A stretch of DNA of 64,000 bases from Andeanibacterium sp036384795 (GCA_036384795.1 DASVLP010000088.1:17662-81661), one strand, 5' to 3'. Shown: positions 33,300 through 44,790, counted from the stretch's first letter. The notes: generated by a model not told the origin, from the letters alone. Translations and numbers: made by a program.

Positions 33300-34211
33300 T
33301 TGCGTATCGTCCTTGCCCTGTGCCTCGCCATCTCGTCCGCGGCGCTCGCCGCCAAGCCGGCCCAGGCCGCACCCGCCTGCGATCGCGAGTGCCTGCGCGG
33401 CAAGGTGTCCGAGGTGCTCTACGCGCTCGCCGACCACGATGTTGCCAAGCTGCCAGTGGCGGCCAACCTGCGCGTGACCGAGGACGGGGTAGAGAAGCCG
33501 CTCGACAAGCTCGGGCTGGCGCGCTCTGTCACCAAGCTGCGCGGTTATCGCCAGGACATCATCGACGAACGCGCGCAGCAGGCGGTCGCCGGCACGATGG
33601 TCGAGGAATCGGGCGCGCCGATCCTGCTGGTGGTGCGCGTGAAGCTCGACGGCGATCAGAAGCTGAGCGAGCTCGAGCTGGTCACCACCCGCAGCCGCGC
33701 CGACGGGATGATCTACAACATCGACGCCTACAGCGGCGCGCCGGCCGAGGGCATGGACCTGCCGCCGCGCCCCGACCAGCTCGCCAGCCGCGACGAGATG
33801 ATCCGCATCGCGATGTTCTACCCGCGCGGGCTCAGCGAAGCGAAAACCTTCAACGCGATCGGCACCCCGTTCGCGAAGGAAGCCTTCCGGCTCGAGAACG
33901 GCGCGCTGATGGCGGGGCCAGGCTGCACATTCGCGCCGGGCTGCGAGGACATCGGCAACCAGTCGCTGGCGATCTTCAAGACGCTGGGCCGGGTGACCGT
34001 GCGCGACATCGTGGTGGACGAGCGCATGGGCATCGTGATCATGCGCCTGTCGTGGAACCAGCGCGGGCCGGGCTCGGATCGGCTGACCGCGTGGGAAATG
34101 TTCAAGGTCTACGACGGCCAGATCCACATGGTGCAAGCCTGGATGCGCCTGTTCCCGCCGGCGCTGGACTTGGGCGGCTGGCAGATCCGCGAGGGGATTG
34201 TGCAGCCTTGA
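33300..34211 (+). CDS. Exported hypothetical protein
   Basis: 303 residues from a TTG at 33300, with GGAGAG just upstream. Signal peptide to about residue 23 (LCLAISSAALAAKPAQAA). Mature part with two cysteine pairs (CDREC; CTFAPGC), several amphipathic strands and a C-terminal KVYDGQIHMVQAWMRLF. The last segment resembles the end of SnoaL/NTF2-like folds, but this is weak. No function is recognised. It stands alone, between ahpC and the YdeI-like gene. Confidence 0.65.
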   Translation: MRIVLALCLAISSAALAAKPAQAAPACDRECLRGKVSEVLYALADHDVAKLPVAANLRVTEDGVEKPLDKLGLARSVTKLRGYRQDIIDERAQQAVAGTMVEESGAPILLVVRVKLDGDQKLSELELVTTRSRADGMIYNIDAYSGAPAEGMDLPPRPDQLASRDEMIRIAMFYPRGLSEAKTFNAIGTPFAKEAFRLENGALMAGPGCTFAPGCEDIGNQSLAIFKTLGRVTVRDIVVDERMGIVIMRLSWNQRGPGSDRLTAWEMFKVYDGQIHMVQAWMRLFPPALDLGGWQIREGIVQP

Positions 34212-34232
34212 GCGGGGGGCTGCTTTTTCGCC

Positions 34233-34817
34233 TCAGCCGTGCACCGTCTCGCAGCGTTCGAGCATCGCAATGAAGGCGGCGATCTTGCGCGCCCGGGTTT
34301 CGGGCTTGTTCGCCGCGCTTATTCGATAAAGGATCGCGTAGCGGTTGGCTCCGGTCAGCGTCGCGAAGAACGCCGCGGCTTGCGGGCTCTCGTCGAGCGC
34401 GGCCTGAAGATCGGGCGGCACTTGCGCCTTGCTCGCTGAGGCATAGGCGCCGTCCCAGCGGCCGTCCGCCCTGGCCGCTTCGACTTGCGCCAATCCCGCC
34501 GGGCGCATCCGGCCGGCGTCGATCAGTTCGCTCGCGCGTGTGCGGTTCTTCTGCGACCACTTGCTGCGCGCCTTGCGCGGCGTGAAGCGGGTGAGCCAGT
34601 GGGCATCGTCGTAAGCGTCGAGCTGGCCGTCGATCCAGCCGTGGCACAGCGCCGCGTCGATCGCCTCGGCCTTCGACACGCTCGCGATGCCCGAGCCTGC
34701 TTTCGCGAACTTGATCCACAATCCGGCCGAACCTGCGGGCTGCGCCTCCAGCCACCGTTCCATGGCCGCAAGATCGCTGAACGCGAGGATCGGCAGGCCA
34801 GCGCGTTCTTCGGTCAT
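34233..34817 (-). CDS. YdeI/OmpD-associated family protein
   Basis: 194 residues. The pattern FSDLAAMERWLEAQPAGSAGLWIKFAK, AIDAALCHGWIDGQL, RFTPRKARSKWSQKN, and a C-terminal ANRYAILYRISAANKPETRARKIAAFIAML fits the YdeI/OmdA family. Members are cytosolic and are linked to bacteriocin and polymyxin susceptibility in some species; the molecular function is unclear. It lies between an exported protein gene and aroC, with its stop 21 bases from the convergent gene. Confidence 0.85.
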   Translation of the reverse strand: MTEERAGLPILAFSDLAAMERWLEAQPAGSAGLWIKFAKAGSGIASVSKAEAIDAALCHGWIDGQLDAYDDAHWLTRFTPRKARSKWSQKNRTRASELIDAGRMRPAGLAQVEAARADGRWDGAYASASKAQVPPDLQAALDESPQAAAFFATLTGANRYAILYRISAANKPETRARKIAAFIAMLERCETVHG

Positions 34818-34851
34818 TCGGAAAGGCCATGAAATCCGTTCAATTAACGAC

Positions 34852-35919
34852 TTACCCGCACTGCCCCCGGTGCAGCAGCTTGTGATCCGCCAGCACCAGC
34901 GCCATCATCGCTTCGACCACCGGCGCGCCGCGGATGCCGACGCACGGGTCGTGGCGGCCTTTGGTGGAGATTTCGGTCGCCTCGCCGTCGCGGGTGATCG
35001 TCTCGACGGGCGAGAGGATCGAGCTGGTCGGCTTGAAGCCGACGCGCACCACCACCGGCTGGCCGGTCGCGATGCCGCCGGCGATTCCGCCCGCGTGGTT
35101 GCTGAGGAACTCCGGCCCTTCGGCGCCCGGCCGCATTCGGTCGGCGTTCTCCTCGCCCGAGAACCGGCTCGCGGCGAACCCGGCGCCGATCTCGACCGCC
35201 TTCACCGCGTTGATCCCCATCATCGCGGCGGCGAGGTCCGCGTCGAGCTTGGCGTAGATCGGCGCGCCCCAGCCGGCCGGAACCCCGGTTGCGACGCATT
35301 CGACCACCGCGCCGACCGACGATCCGGCAAGCCGCGCATCGTCCACCAGCCGCTCCCAGCGCCCGGCGGCAGCCGCGTCGGGGCAAAAGAACGGGTTGTT
35401 GGCGATCTCCGCCTCGTCGAAGTTCGCCCGGTCGATCGCGTCGCCGCCGATCTCGGCGACGTAGGCCGTGATCGTCACTTCCGGAATCACCAGCCGCGCG
35501 ACCCCGCCCGCGGCCACCCGCGCGGCGGTTTCGCGCGCGCTCGCCCGCCCGCTGCCGCGATAGTCGCGCACCCCGTACTTCGCGTCGTAGGCGTAGTCGG
35601 CATGGCCCGGGCGGTACTTGTTCGCGATCTCGGAATAGTCCTTCGACCGCTGGTCGACGTTCTCGATCATCAGGCTGATCGGCGTGCCGGTGGTCTTGCC
35701 CTCGAACGTGCCCGAGAGGACCTTCACCGCATCCGGCTCCTGCCGCTGGGTGGTGAACTTCGATTGCCCCGGCCGCCGCGCGTCGAGGAACGGCTGGATG
35801 TCGGCCTCCGAAAGCGCCAGCCCCGGCGGGCACCCGTCGACCACCGCGCCCAGGGCGGGCCCGTGGCTCTCCCCCCAGGTGGTGAAGCGCAGCGCGCGGC
35901 CGAATGTGTTCCAGCTCAT
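34852..35919 (-). CDS. aroC: Chorismate synthase
   Basis: 355 residues from ATG 35919. It converts EPSP to chorismate, the last common step of aromatic amino-acid synthesis. Visible signatures: FGRALRFTTWGESHGPALG at the start, RPGHADYAYDAKYGVRDYRGSGRASARET, and the C-terminal KGRHDPCVGIRGAPVVEAMMA. It is divergent from ruvA, with about 80 bases between them, and pheA in this window belongs to the same pathway. Confidence 0.97.
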   Translation of the reverse strand: MSWNTFGRALRFTTWGESHGPALGAVVDGCPPGLALSEADIQPFLDARRPGQSKFTTQRQEPDAVKVLSGTFEGKTTGTPISLMIENVDQRSKDYSEIANKYRPGHADYAYDAKYGVRDYRGSGRASARETAARVAAGGVARLVIPEVTITAYVAEIGGDAIDRANFDEAEIANNPFFCPDAAAAGRWERLVDDARLAGSSVGAVVECVATGVPAGWGAPIYAKLDADLAAAMMGINAVKAVEIGAGFAASRFSGEENADRMRPGAEGPEFLSNHAGGIAGGIATGQPVVVRVGFKPTSSILSPVETITRDGEATEISTKGRHDPCVGIRGAPVVEAMMALVLADHKLLHRGQCG

Positions 35920-35999
35920 GGTGCGCGCTCCATGTCGCAAGAGTGGGCAAGTGTCCATAAGCGCTGGCCAAATCCCGCGCGAACGGGCAGGAACAAAAC

Positions 36000-36599
36000 A
36001 TGATTGCGCGGCTTAAGGGGCGGCTTGAGGAGAGCGGGGCCGATTGGGCGGTGATCGACGTCGCCGGCGTCGGTTACCTGGTCCATTGCTCGGCCCGCAC
36101 GCTCACCGCTTTGGGCGACGCGGGGGAGGCGGTGACGGTGTTCACCGACCTGCAGGTCTCCGAGAACGACTTGCGCCTGATCGGCTTCGCCAGCGCCGCC
36201 GAGCGCGAATGGTTCCGCCTGCTGACCGCGGTGCAAGGCGTCGGCAGCAAAGTCGCGCTGGCAATTCTCTCGGCGCTGACGCCCGGCGAGCTGCAAGCCG
36301 CCTGCGCCAGCGGCGATGCGGCGCAGGTGGCGCGCGCGAACGGTGTGGGGCCGAAGCTTGCGGGGCGGATTGTCAACGAGCTGAAGGACAAGGCCGGCGC
36401 GCTGCCGGGCGGCGGAGTGGGCGCGGCGCCGATGCCGCTGGTGGGGAGCGCGAGCGCAGATGCGGTCTCGGCGCTGGAGAATTTGGGGTTCAAGCCCGCG
36501 GTTGCGGCTGCGGCGGTCGCGCATGCTCAGGGCGAATTGGGCGACGATGCTGCGCTTGGCGAGCTTGTGCGGGTGGCGCTGAAGAGGGCGGCGGGATGA
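36000..36599 (+). CDS. ruvA: Holliday junction branch-migration protein RuvA
   Basis: 199 residues. It binds the four-way junction and loads RuvB. Domain I contains MIARLKGRLEE; the two HhH motifs are around LLTAVQGVGSKVALAILSAL and ARANGVGPKLAGRIVNELKDK. A short acidic-pin/linker and the C-terminal RuvB-contacting domain (SADAVSALENLGFK) are complete. ruvC is not beside it. ruvB follows after 1.1 kb with three extra genes between, an unusual separation. Confidence 0.97.
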   Translation: MIARLKGRLEESGADWAVIDVAGVGYLVHCSARTLTALGDAGEAVTVFTDLQVSENDLRLIGFASAAEREWFRLLTAVQGVGSKVALAILSALTPGELQAACASGDAAQVARANGVGPKLAGRIVNELKDKAGALPGGGVGAAPMPLVGSASADAVSALENLGFKPAVAAAAVAHAQGELGDDAALGELVRVALKRAAG

Positions 36600-37117
36600 T
36601 GTGGGCTCGTTTCCTGATCGCGATAGGACTTGTTACCGGAGCCTCAGCTGCGAACGCGGCAGATGTGATCTGCGATAAACTTGACGATTATGCGAAGGCG
36701 CAGTGGGCTCAAAAGGGCGACCCAATACAGCGATACTGGGTCGAATTTCATTGGGGAATCGATACCGATCCCGATACGTTTTGGTCTTGGGGCTACGGCC
36801 ACTCCAACGACGTAGCTTCCGCCAATCTTTGTAAGTGGTTGATGGATAACACGAACCAGGAGTTCCGCTCTGAGCTGCCGATTAGAGTTCAGCGTTGCAT
36901 GGGATATCGGTTCCCTCGATACGCGCCCACGGAGTGGCAATTCACCGATGGTGTGGTGAGGCATCAAGCACATGATGGCTCTTGGCTTGTGTTGGAAGTC
37001 AGTTCGCAGGGAATGCGGTCGGGAGAAAGTGCGGTACGAATTTCCTTCGACTCCGTTGATCGCAATCTCGATCCAGAGGAATTACCGCCGATCAGATCGA
37101 TGGATCCGGTACGTTAG
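36596..37117 (+). CDS. AT-rich exported hypothetical protein
   Basis: 173 residues, ATG overlapping the ruvA stop (ATGA). Signal peptide MMWARFLIAIGLVTGASAANAA. The mature part has three Cys (VICDKL, NLCKWL, QRCMGY) and an aromatic-rich stretch around YWVEFHWGIDTDPDTFWSWGYGH. No domain is recognised. The base composition is visibly lower in GC than in ruvA and ruvB, suggesting acquisition. Its location in the ruvA-ruvB gap beside a toxin-antitoxin pair may mean that all three arrived together. Confidence 0.6.
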   Translation: MMWARFLIAIGLVTGASAANAADVICDKLDDYAKAQWAQKGDPIQRYWVEFHWGIDTDPDTFWSWGYGHSNDVASANLCKWLMDNTNQEFRSELPIRVQRCMGYRFPRYAPTEWQFTDGVVRHQAHDGSWLVLEVSSQGMRSGESAVRISFDSVDRNLDPEELPPIRSMDPVR

Positions 37118-37168
37118 GCAAAATGCCTCCCGCTTGGAACCGCGGCAGAAAGGATTTAAGCTAATCCC

Positions 37169-37426
37169 ATGGGCGAAATGAGCTTCCCTCCCGATCTTCG
37201 GCGCTGGATCGACATCCGGCTGGCCGACGGACGCTATGCCGACGAGGCCGATTATTTCCGCGACCTCGTCCGTCGTGATCAGCAAGGGCTGTTGCCGGAT
37301 TCTCCCGAGGAGATCGCTTGGCTGCGCGAGCAGATCGCCGAGGGCGAGGCTTCCGGAATTTCCGACGAACGGCCGGAGACGATTATCGACAATATCATCG
37401 CCAGGCGGCGGGCAAGGGGTGGCTGA
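37169..37426 (+). CDS. parD: ParD-family antitoxin
   Basis: 85 residues. A ribbon-helix-helix-type N-terminus (FPPDLRRWIDIRLADGRYADEADYFRDLVRRDQ, with the RDLVRRDQ motif typical of ParD) and a charged C-terminus ending in IIDNIIARRRARGG that would bind the toxin. It overlaps the toxin start by 8 bases, as is normal for such pairs. It is expected to autoregulate. The internal unit sits between ruvA and ruvB. Confidence 0.82.
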   Translation: MGEMSFPPDLRRWIDIRLADGRYADEADYFRDLVRRDQQGLLPDSPEEIAWLREQIAEGEASGISDERPETIIDNIIARRRARGG

Positions 37427-37715
37427 GGTCAGGTTTTCCAAAGCCGCCGAAGCCGACCTCGTCGACATCGATGAGTTCAGTGTCACGAATTTCGGTAGCG
37501 ACATCGGCGAAGCTTACATGCACGGGTTCGACGAGTCCTTCGAGCGTCTTGGGGACTTTCCGCTGGCAGGGCCAGCGGTAACGGGCGTCGGCACCGGAAC
37601 TCGCTGCCTGATCCACAGGAGCCATCGAATCTTCTACAGAATGGACGGCGACGACGTCTTCGTCTTGCGTGTGCTGCACCATGCGCAGGACGCTCGTAAA
37701 CATCTTGACGAATGA
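37419..37715 (+). CDS. parE: ParE/RelE-superfamily toxin
   Basis: 98 residues from a GTG overlapping the antitoxin gene. The pattern VRFSKAAEADLVDI, SFERLGDFPLAG, HRSHRIFYRMDGDDVFVLRVLHH and QDARKHL matches ParE toxins (gyrase poisons in studied cases); the usual MDPxxHL end reads QDARKHL here. The stop overlaps the ATG of ruvB (ATGA), so the toxin is translationally coupled to ruvB. Whether it is an active toxin is not known. Confidence 0.82.
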   Translation: MAEVRFSKAAEADLVDIDEFSVTNFGSDIGEAYMHGFDESFERLGDFPLAGPAVTGVGTGTRCLIHRSHRIFYRMDGDDVFVLRVLHHAQDARKHLDE

Positions 37716-38752
37716 GCACCAACCCCTCCCTCTCCGCGGAGCGCCAGCCCGATGACCAGGACGCCGCGCTGCGCCCGAAAAGCCTCGCCGAGTTCATCGG
37801 CCAGGAGGCGGCGCGCGATAACCTGCGCGTGTTCATCCAGAGCGCGAAGTCGCGCGGCGAGGCGATGGATCATGTGCTGTTCTTCGGCCCGCCGGGGCTG
37901 GGCAAGACCACGCTGGCGCAGATCGTCGCGCGCGAGCTGGGCGTGGGGTTCCGCGCCACCAGCGGGCCTGTCATCGTCAAGACCGGCGATCTCGCCGCGC
38001 TGCTGACCAATCTCGAAGCGGGCGATGTGCTGTTCATCGACGAGATCCACCGGCTCAATCCGGTGGTCGAGGAGATCCTCTATCCGGCGATGGAAGACCG
38101 CGCGCTCGACCTGATCGTCGGCGAGGGGCCCTCGGCGCGTTCGGTCAGGATCGACCTGCCGCCGTTCACGCTGATCGGCGCGACCACCCGGCAAGGGCTG
38201 CTGACCACGCCATTGCGCGACCGGTTCGGGATTCCGGTGCGGCTGAACTTCTATTCCGAGAGCGAGCTCGAGCTGGTGGTGACGCGCGGCGCGCGGCTGC
38301 TGGGGGTGGCGATCGACCAGGCCGGGGCGCGCGAGATCGCCCGCCGGGCGCGCGGCACCCCGCGAGTCGCGGGCCGCCTGCTGCGCCGGGTGCGCGACTT
38401 TGCGCATGTCGAGGGTGCCGCGGTGGTCACCGCGCAAGTGGCCGATGCCGCGCTTACCCGACTCGAGGTCGATTCGCTCGGCCTCGACGCGATGGACCGG
38501 CGCTACCTGGCGATGATCGCCGGTACCTACAAAGGCGGTCCGGTGGGGATCGAAACCCTTGCCGCAGGGCTTGCCGAGCCGCGCGACACGATCGAGGACG
38601 TGGTCGAACCATACCTGATCCAGCTCGGCCTCGTCGCGCGCACCGCCCGTGGTCGCTGCCTCAACGATCAAGGGTGGAAGCACCTGGGAATCACTCTGCC
38701 GGCAGCTAACGGACATGGTAAACAGCCCGGCCTGTTCGAGCAGGAAGAGTAG
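37712..38752 (+). CDS. ruvB: Holliday junction branch-migration ATPase RuvB
   Basis: 346 residues. AAA+ motor: Walker A FGPPGLGKTTLAQI, Walker B LFIDEIHRL, sensor GATTRQG and the arginine-finger region LRDRFG. The C-terminal winged helix is complete. It acts with RuvA at Holliday junctions. The start overlaps the parE stop, so ruvB expression is probably tied to the upstream toxin-antitoxin genes as well as to ruvA. Confidence 0.97.
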   Translation: MSTNPSLSAERQPDDQDAALRPKSLAEFIGQEAARDNLRVFIQSAKSRGEAMDHVLFFGPPGLGKTTLAQIVARELGVGFRATSGPVIVKTGDLAALLTNLEAGDVLFIDEIHRLNPVVEEILYPAMEDRALDLIVGEGPSARSVRIDLPPFTLIGATTRQGLLTTPLRDRFGIPVRLNFYSESELELVVTRGARLLGVAIDQAGAREIARRARGTPRVAGRLLRRVRDFAHVEGAAVVTAQVADAALTRLEVDSLGLDAMDRRYLAMIAGTYKGGPVGIETLAAGLAEPRDTIEDVVEPYLIQLGLVARTARGRCLNDQGWKHLGITLPAANGHGKQPGLFEQEE

Positions 38753-38956
38753 GAAATTCGGGCACTTTCGGTTCCATAGTGGGACAGTTGGGTTAGCCAA
38801 CCGGCCTCGATCCCGAAAAAAACGCCTTGGGCAGTCGAAAACACGGTTAACGCGATTGCCCGCGCGGAGGGTCTCTGCCCTGTTGCCTGGCAATGGATGC
38901 GCAAAGGGGGCTCCCATGGGGCTGGCGCATCGGCAACGCGAACAGGATTTGAGACC

Positions 38957-40168
38957 ATGTCGGTAAAAACGGCCCTCGCGAAACTGTCTGTCGCCGCAGC
39001 CGGCGGCGCGCTGATCGGCGGCGGTGCGGTGCATGTCGCCGAGCCCGCCAAGGCGGCGGTGGATTACAAGACCGTGAAGTCGGTTAAGACCGAGCGCCCG
39101 GTCCATACCAAGCTGATCAAGCGGGTGATCGCCAAGCCACGCACGGTCAAGCGCATCCGGCGCGTGGTCGAGGACGAGCAGACGCCGTGCTGCCAGCAAC
39201 AGATGGCGCTCGTGCCGTTGCCGATGGCGCAGCCGCTGCCCCCGCTCCCGCCAATGTCCGGCTCGAGCGGCGGCGGGGTGACGATCATCGGCGGCTCTGG
39301 CGGCTGGGGCGGCGGCTTCGGCGGGGGGTTCTTCGGCGGGTTCTTCGGCGGCAGCAGCTCGGGCGGCGGGATCGTGGTCACCTCGACCACCACCACCAGC
39401 GGCGGCTCGACCAGCACCTCGACCGGCGGCAGCAGCTCGGGCGGCAGCTCGACGTCCACCAGTGGCGGCTCTTCGAGCACCAGCGGCGGTTCCACCTCGA
39501 CCAGCGGCGGCTCGACCAGCACCTCGACCGGCGGCATCACCAGCACGACCACCAGCTCTTCAGGCGGATCGTCCTCGTCGAGCTCGTCGTCGTCTTCCTC
39601 GTCCAGTTCGTCGAGCTCCAGCTCGTCGGGCAGCAGCTCGAGCTCGAGCTCGGGCGGCAAGACCAGCAGCTCCGGCGGACATACCAGCAGCTCTGGCGGC
39701 TATCACTGCAAGTGGAACTGCGGCCATTCGAGCAGCGGCTCGTCGAGCAGCTCGGGTTCTTCGGGCAGCTCCGGCTCGTCGTCGAGCGGGTCGTCCTCGA
39801 GCGGTTCGTCGTCTTCGTCGTCGAGCTCGAGCTCTTCGAGTTCGAGCAGCAGCAGCTCGTCGAGCTCGGGCGGCTCGACCAGCAGCACGTCGGGCAACAT
39901 GACCAGCAGCACCTCGTCGAGCGGTTCGAGCTCGGGGTCGAGTTCCAGCTCGACCAGCTCCTCGACCTCGTCGAGCACCAGTTCGTCGACCTCGTCCTCG
40001 ACGTCGTCGTCCACCAGCGGCAGCAGCTCGGGCTCGACCAGCTCCACCAGCGGCACCAAGGTGCCGGCGCCGCCGATGACCCTGCTGTTCGGCGCCGCGG
40101 CCGCCGCGGTGTTCGTCCGCCGGCGCAAGAGCAAGGGCCGGAACGGCCCGGCGCTGCTCGCCGCCTGA
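38957..40168 (+). CDS. Serine-rich surface protein with PEP-CTERM-like tail
   Basis: 403 residues from ATG 38957. An N-terminal hydrophobic signal-like segment (LSVAAAGGALIGGGAVHVAEPAKAA) is followed by a short basic region, a CCQQQ stretch, a Pro/Gly-rich part, then about 240 residues of almost pure Ser/Gly/Thr. The C-terminus reads KVPAPPMTLLFGAAAAAVFV followed by RRRKSK, the motif-helix-basic layout of PEP-CTERM sorting signals, with VPAP in place of VPEP. It would be exported and perhaps processed by an exosortase. The long serine runs are encoded by mixed TCG/AGC codons. No function is assigned. Confidence 0.85.
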   Translation: MSVKTALAKLSVAAAGGALIGGGAVHVAEPAKAAVDYKTVKSVKTERPVHTKLIKRVIAKPRTVKRIRRVVEDEQTPCCQQQMALVPLPMAQPLPPLPPMSGSSGGGVTIIGGSGGWGGGFGGGFFGGFFGGSSSGGGIVVTSTTTTSGGSTSTSTGGSSSGGSSTSTSGGSSSTSGGSTSTSGGSTSTSTGGITSTTTSSSGGSSSSSSSSSSSSSSSSSSSSGSSSSSSSGGKTSSSGGHTSSSGGYHCKWNCGHSSSGSSSSSGSSGSSGSSSSGSSSSGSSSSSSSSSSSSSSSSSSSSSGGSTSSTSGNMTSSTSSSGSSSGSSSSSTSSSTSSSTSSSTSSSTSSSTSGSSSGSTSSTSGTKVPAPPMTLLFGAAAAAVFVRRRKSKGRNGPALLAA

Positions 40169-40194
40169 GACGAAGTCCGGTCCGGAATCAGCGA

Positions 40195-40222
40195 GGGGCG
40201 GCCATAAAGGCCGCCCCTTTTT
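40195..40222 (+). terminator. Rho-independent terminator after the serine-rich gene
   Basis: A 9-bp stem GGGGCGGCC / GGCCGCCCC (40195-40203 and 40209-40217) with loop ATAAA, followed by TTTTT (40218-40222). It is 27 bases after the stop. The minus strand lacks a T run, so it is probably not used by acnA. Confidence 0.88.
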
Positions 40223-40240
40223 GCGCCCTGCGTCCGCCGC

Positions 40241-42913
<2,673 letters not shown>

Positions 42914-43077
42914 CGTGCTGTGGCGATCCTTGTTCGAGTGGCCGCCCTTTCGCGTGCGCTGCGACTGCGAAGGAGCGCGAATTCGCCCGGCACCTGCTCG
43001 TTTTGCTGTGCATCGTCAAGGGCTCGCCCCGCTCGGCCGATTGCTTCGCTATGGCCGTTGGCCGCATAGAGGCGGCG

Positions 43078-43245
43078 ATGGGCACTCTTCGACCTCCCGG
43101 CCGCGACAACGATCCGCTGAACGTGCTGGTGATCGCGGCGGCGCTGGTCGTGGCGGCGATCGCCGGGGCGGCGCTGGGCTTCGCGCTCGATTTCATCAGC
43201 GGCGGATCGGCGCACAACCAGTCCGGCGCGGACAAAGGCCGGTGA
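43078..43245 (+). CDS. Small single-helix membrane protein
   Basis: 55 residues from ATG 43078 (AGAGG lies about 9 bases before); a longer in-frame start at 43003 is less likely. One transmembrane helix (LNVLVIAAALVVAAIAGAALGFALDFI) with a short N-terminal cytosolic segment and a polar C-terminal tail. GC-rich third positions support coding. No family is recognised. It lies in the acnA - L,D-transpeptidase gap. Confidence 0.55.
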   Translation: MGTLRPPGRDNDPLNVLVIAAALVVAAIAGAALGFALDFISGGSAHNQSGADKGR

Positions 43246-43374
43246 CGAAAGGGCGGTTCAGGCTGGAGTCAGCGCTTCGGCGCGATGCTCGCACGCCACG
43301 CGGGGAAATCGGGATGTCGAGGGTGGTTATGCGGCTGGACGGCTGCGGTTGGTGGCGACTACGGGGCCTGTGAG

Positions 43375-44784
43375 ATGATGGTTTCGATTCGAACTTTGTT
43401 GCTCTGCGGAGCATTCGCGCTCGCGCCGGCGGGCGTTGCGTACGCGCAGCAGGTCCAGCCGCAGAACCTGCCGAGCGACGATTCGGCCGCGGCGCCCGCA
43501 CCGGCCACGGCGCAGGGTTCGAAATTCGACGATGCCTTCGGGCAGGCCGCGCCGGCGCCCGCTGTGCAGCCGCAAGTTGCTGCCCCGGTGACGGTGCAGC
43601 CGGTGCCGCCGCCGGAGCCGGTCGAGCATTGGACATTGGCCGACGCGCGCGCGCTCCAGGCGGTGATCCGCGGGATCGGTAGCGAAGGCCTCGAGCCCGC
43701 GGACTACCAGCCCGACGCGCTCGCGCAGGCGATCGCGGCCGGACCGGGCGCCGATCTCGATCAGGTCGCCAGCCGCAGCTTCGCCTGGCTGATCGAGGAT
43801 TTGCGCGACGGGCGCACGCCGATGTCGGCGCGCAAGCAGTGGTTCGTGGTCGATCCCGATCCCGACGTGATGCCGACCGCCGCGGTGATGCAGCAGGCGC
43901 TCGCCAGCCACGACGTCGCCGGCGTGGTGGACGAGCTTGCGCCGACCAATCCGGACTATGCCGCGCTGCGCAAGCTGCTGGCGGCGACCCCGGCGAAGGA
44001 TGCGGACAAGATCGCGTTGATCCGCGCGAACATGGACCGCTGGCGGTGGCTCGCGCACGATCTCGGCAAGCAGTACCTGATGACCAACATTCCGGAGTAC
44101 GAGCTGCGGCTGACGGTCAACGACAAGATCATCCGCACTTACAAGACGATCGTCGGCAAGCCGGGCAAGACGGCGACCCCACAACTGGCCGAGACGGTCG
44201 AGAACATCGTGTTCAACCCGACCTGGACCGTGCCGCAGTCGATCGTCGTCGGCGAGGGCCTCGGCGCGAAGGCGCTCGCCAATCCAGCCTGGGCCAGGGC
44301 CAACGGCTACAAGGCGACCAAGGCCGCCGACGGCACGGTCTACGTCGTCCAGCAGCCGGGGCCGAACAACTCGCTCGGGATCGTCAAGATCGACATGCCC
44401 AACCCGCACGCGATCTACCTGCACGACACGCCCGCCAAGGCGCTGTTCAACACCGAAAAGCGCGCTTACAGCCACGGCTGCATCCGCACCGAGCGCGCGC
44501 TCGAACTGGGGATCACGCTCGCGATCCTCGGCGGGGTCGACAAGGACGAAGCGGTCGCCGATTCGGCCTCGGGCGAATACACCAAGGTGCCGCTCGCCAA
44601 GACGATGCCGGTCTACATCACCTATTTCACGATGGGCCGCGACATAAACGGTCAGCTGCGCAAGTTCGACGACATCTACGATCGCGACGCGCCGGTGCTG
44701 GCGAGCTTCGATCAGCCGCGGGTCGCCGCCCGCGCGCGCATGACCAGCGAAAAGGTCGAGGCGATCGAAGCCCCCGGCGCCTAG
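43375..44784 (+). CDS. L,D-transpeptidase, YcbB/LdtD-type
   Basis: 469 residues from ATG 43375 (a second ATG follows immediately). Signal peptide to about residue 25, then an Ala/Pro/Gln-rich stretch. A scaffold domain lies around DARALQAVIRGIGSEGLEPADY. The YkuD catalytic domain begins near YLMTNIPEYELRLTVNDKII, with the catalytic motif HDTPAKALFNTEKRAYSHGCIRTERALELG (Cys in SHGCIR). It makes 3-3 cross-links or attaches proteins in the periplasmic peptidoglycan. It converges on a second, unrelated YkuD-like gene. Confidence 0.93.
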   Translation: MMVSIRTLLLCGAFALAPAGVAYAQQVQPQNLPSDDSAAAPAPATAQGSKFDDAFGQAAPAPAVQPQVAAPVTVQPVPPPEPVEHWTLADARALQAVIRGIGSEGLEPADYQPDALAQAIAAGPGADLDQVASRSFAWLIEDLRDGRTPMSARKQWFVVDPDPDVMPTAAVMQQALASHDVAGVVDELAPTNPDYAALRKLLAATPAKDADKIALIRANMDRWRWLAHDLGKQYLMTNIPEYELRLTVNDKIIRTYKTIVGKPGKTATPQLAETVENIVFNPTWTVPQSIVVGEGLGAKALANPAWARANGYKATKAADGTVYVVQQPGPNNSLGIVKIDMPNPHAIYLHDTPAKALFNTEKRAYSHGCIRTERALELGITLAILGGVDKDEAVADSASGEYTKVPLAKTMPVYITYFTMGRDINGQLRKFDDIYDRDAPVLASFDQPRVAARARMTSEKVEAIEAPGA

Positions 44785-44790
44785 CTCAGC

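Noticed and set aside
39064..39660. Acidic Leu/Glu/Pro-rich open frame on the minus strand
   Set aside because: It is the complement of the serine/glycine repeats of the plus-strand surface protein; simple repeats give open frames on both strands.
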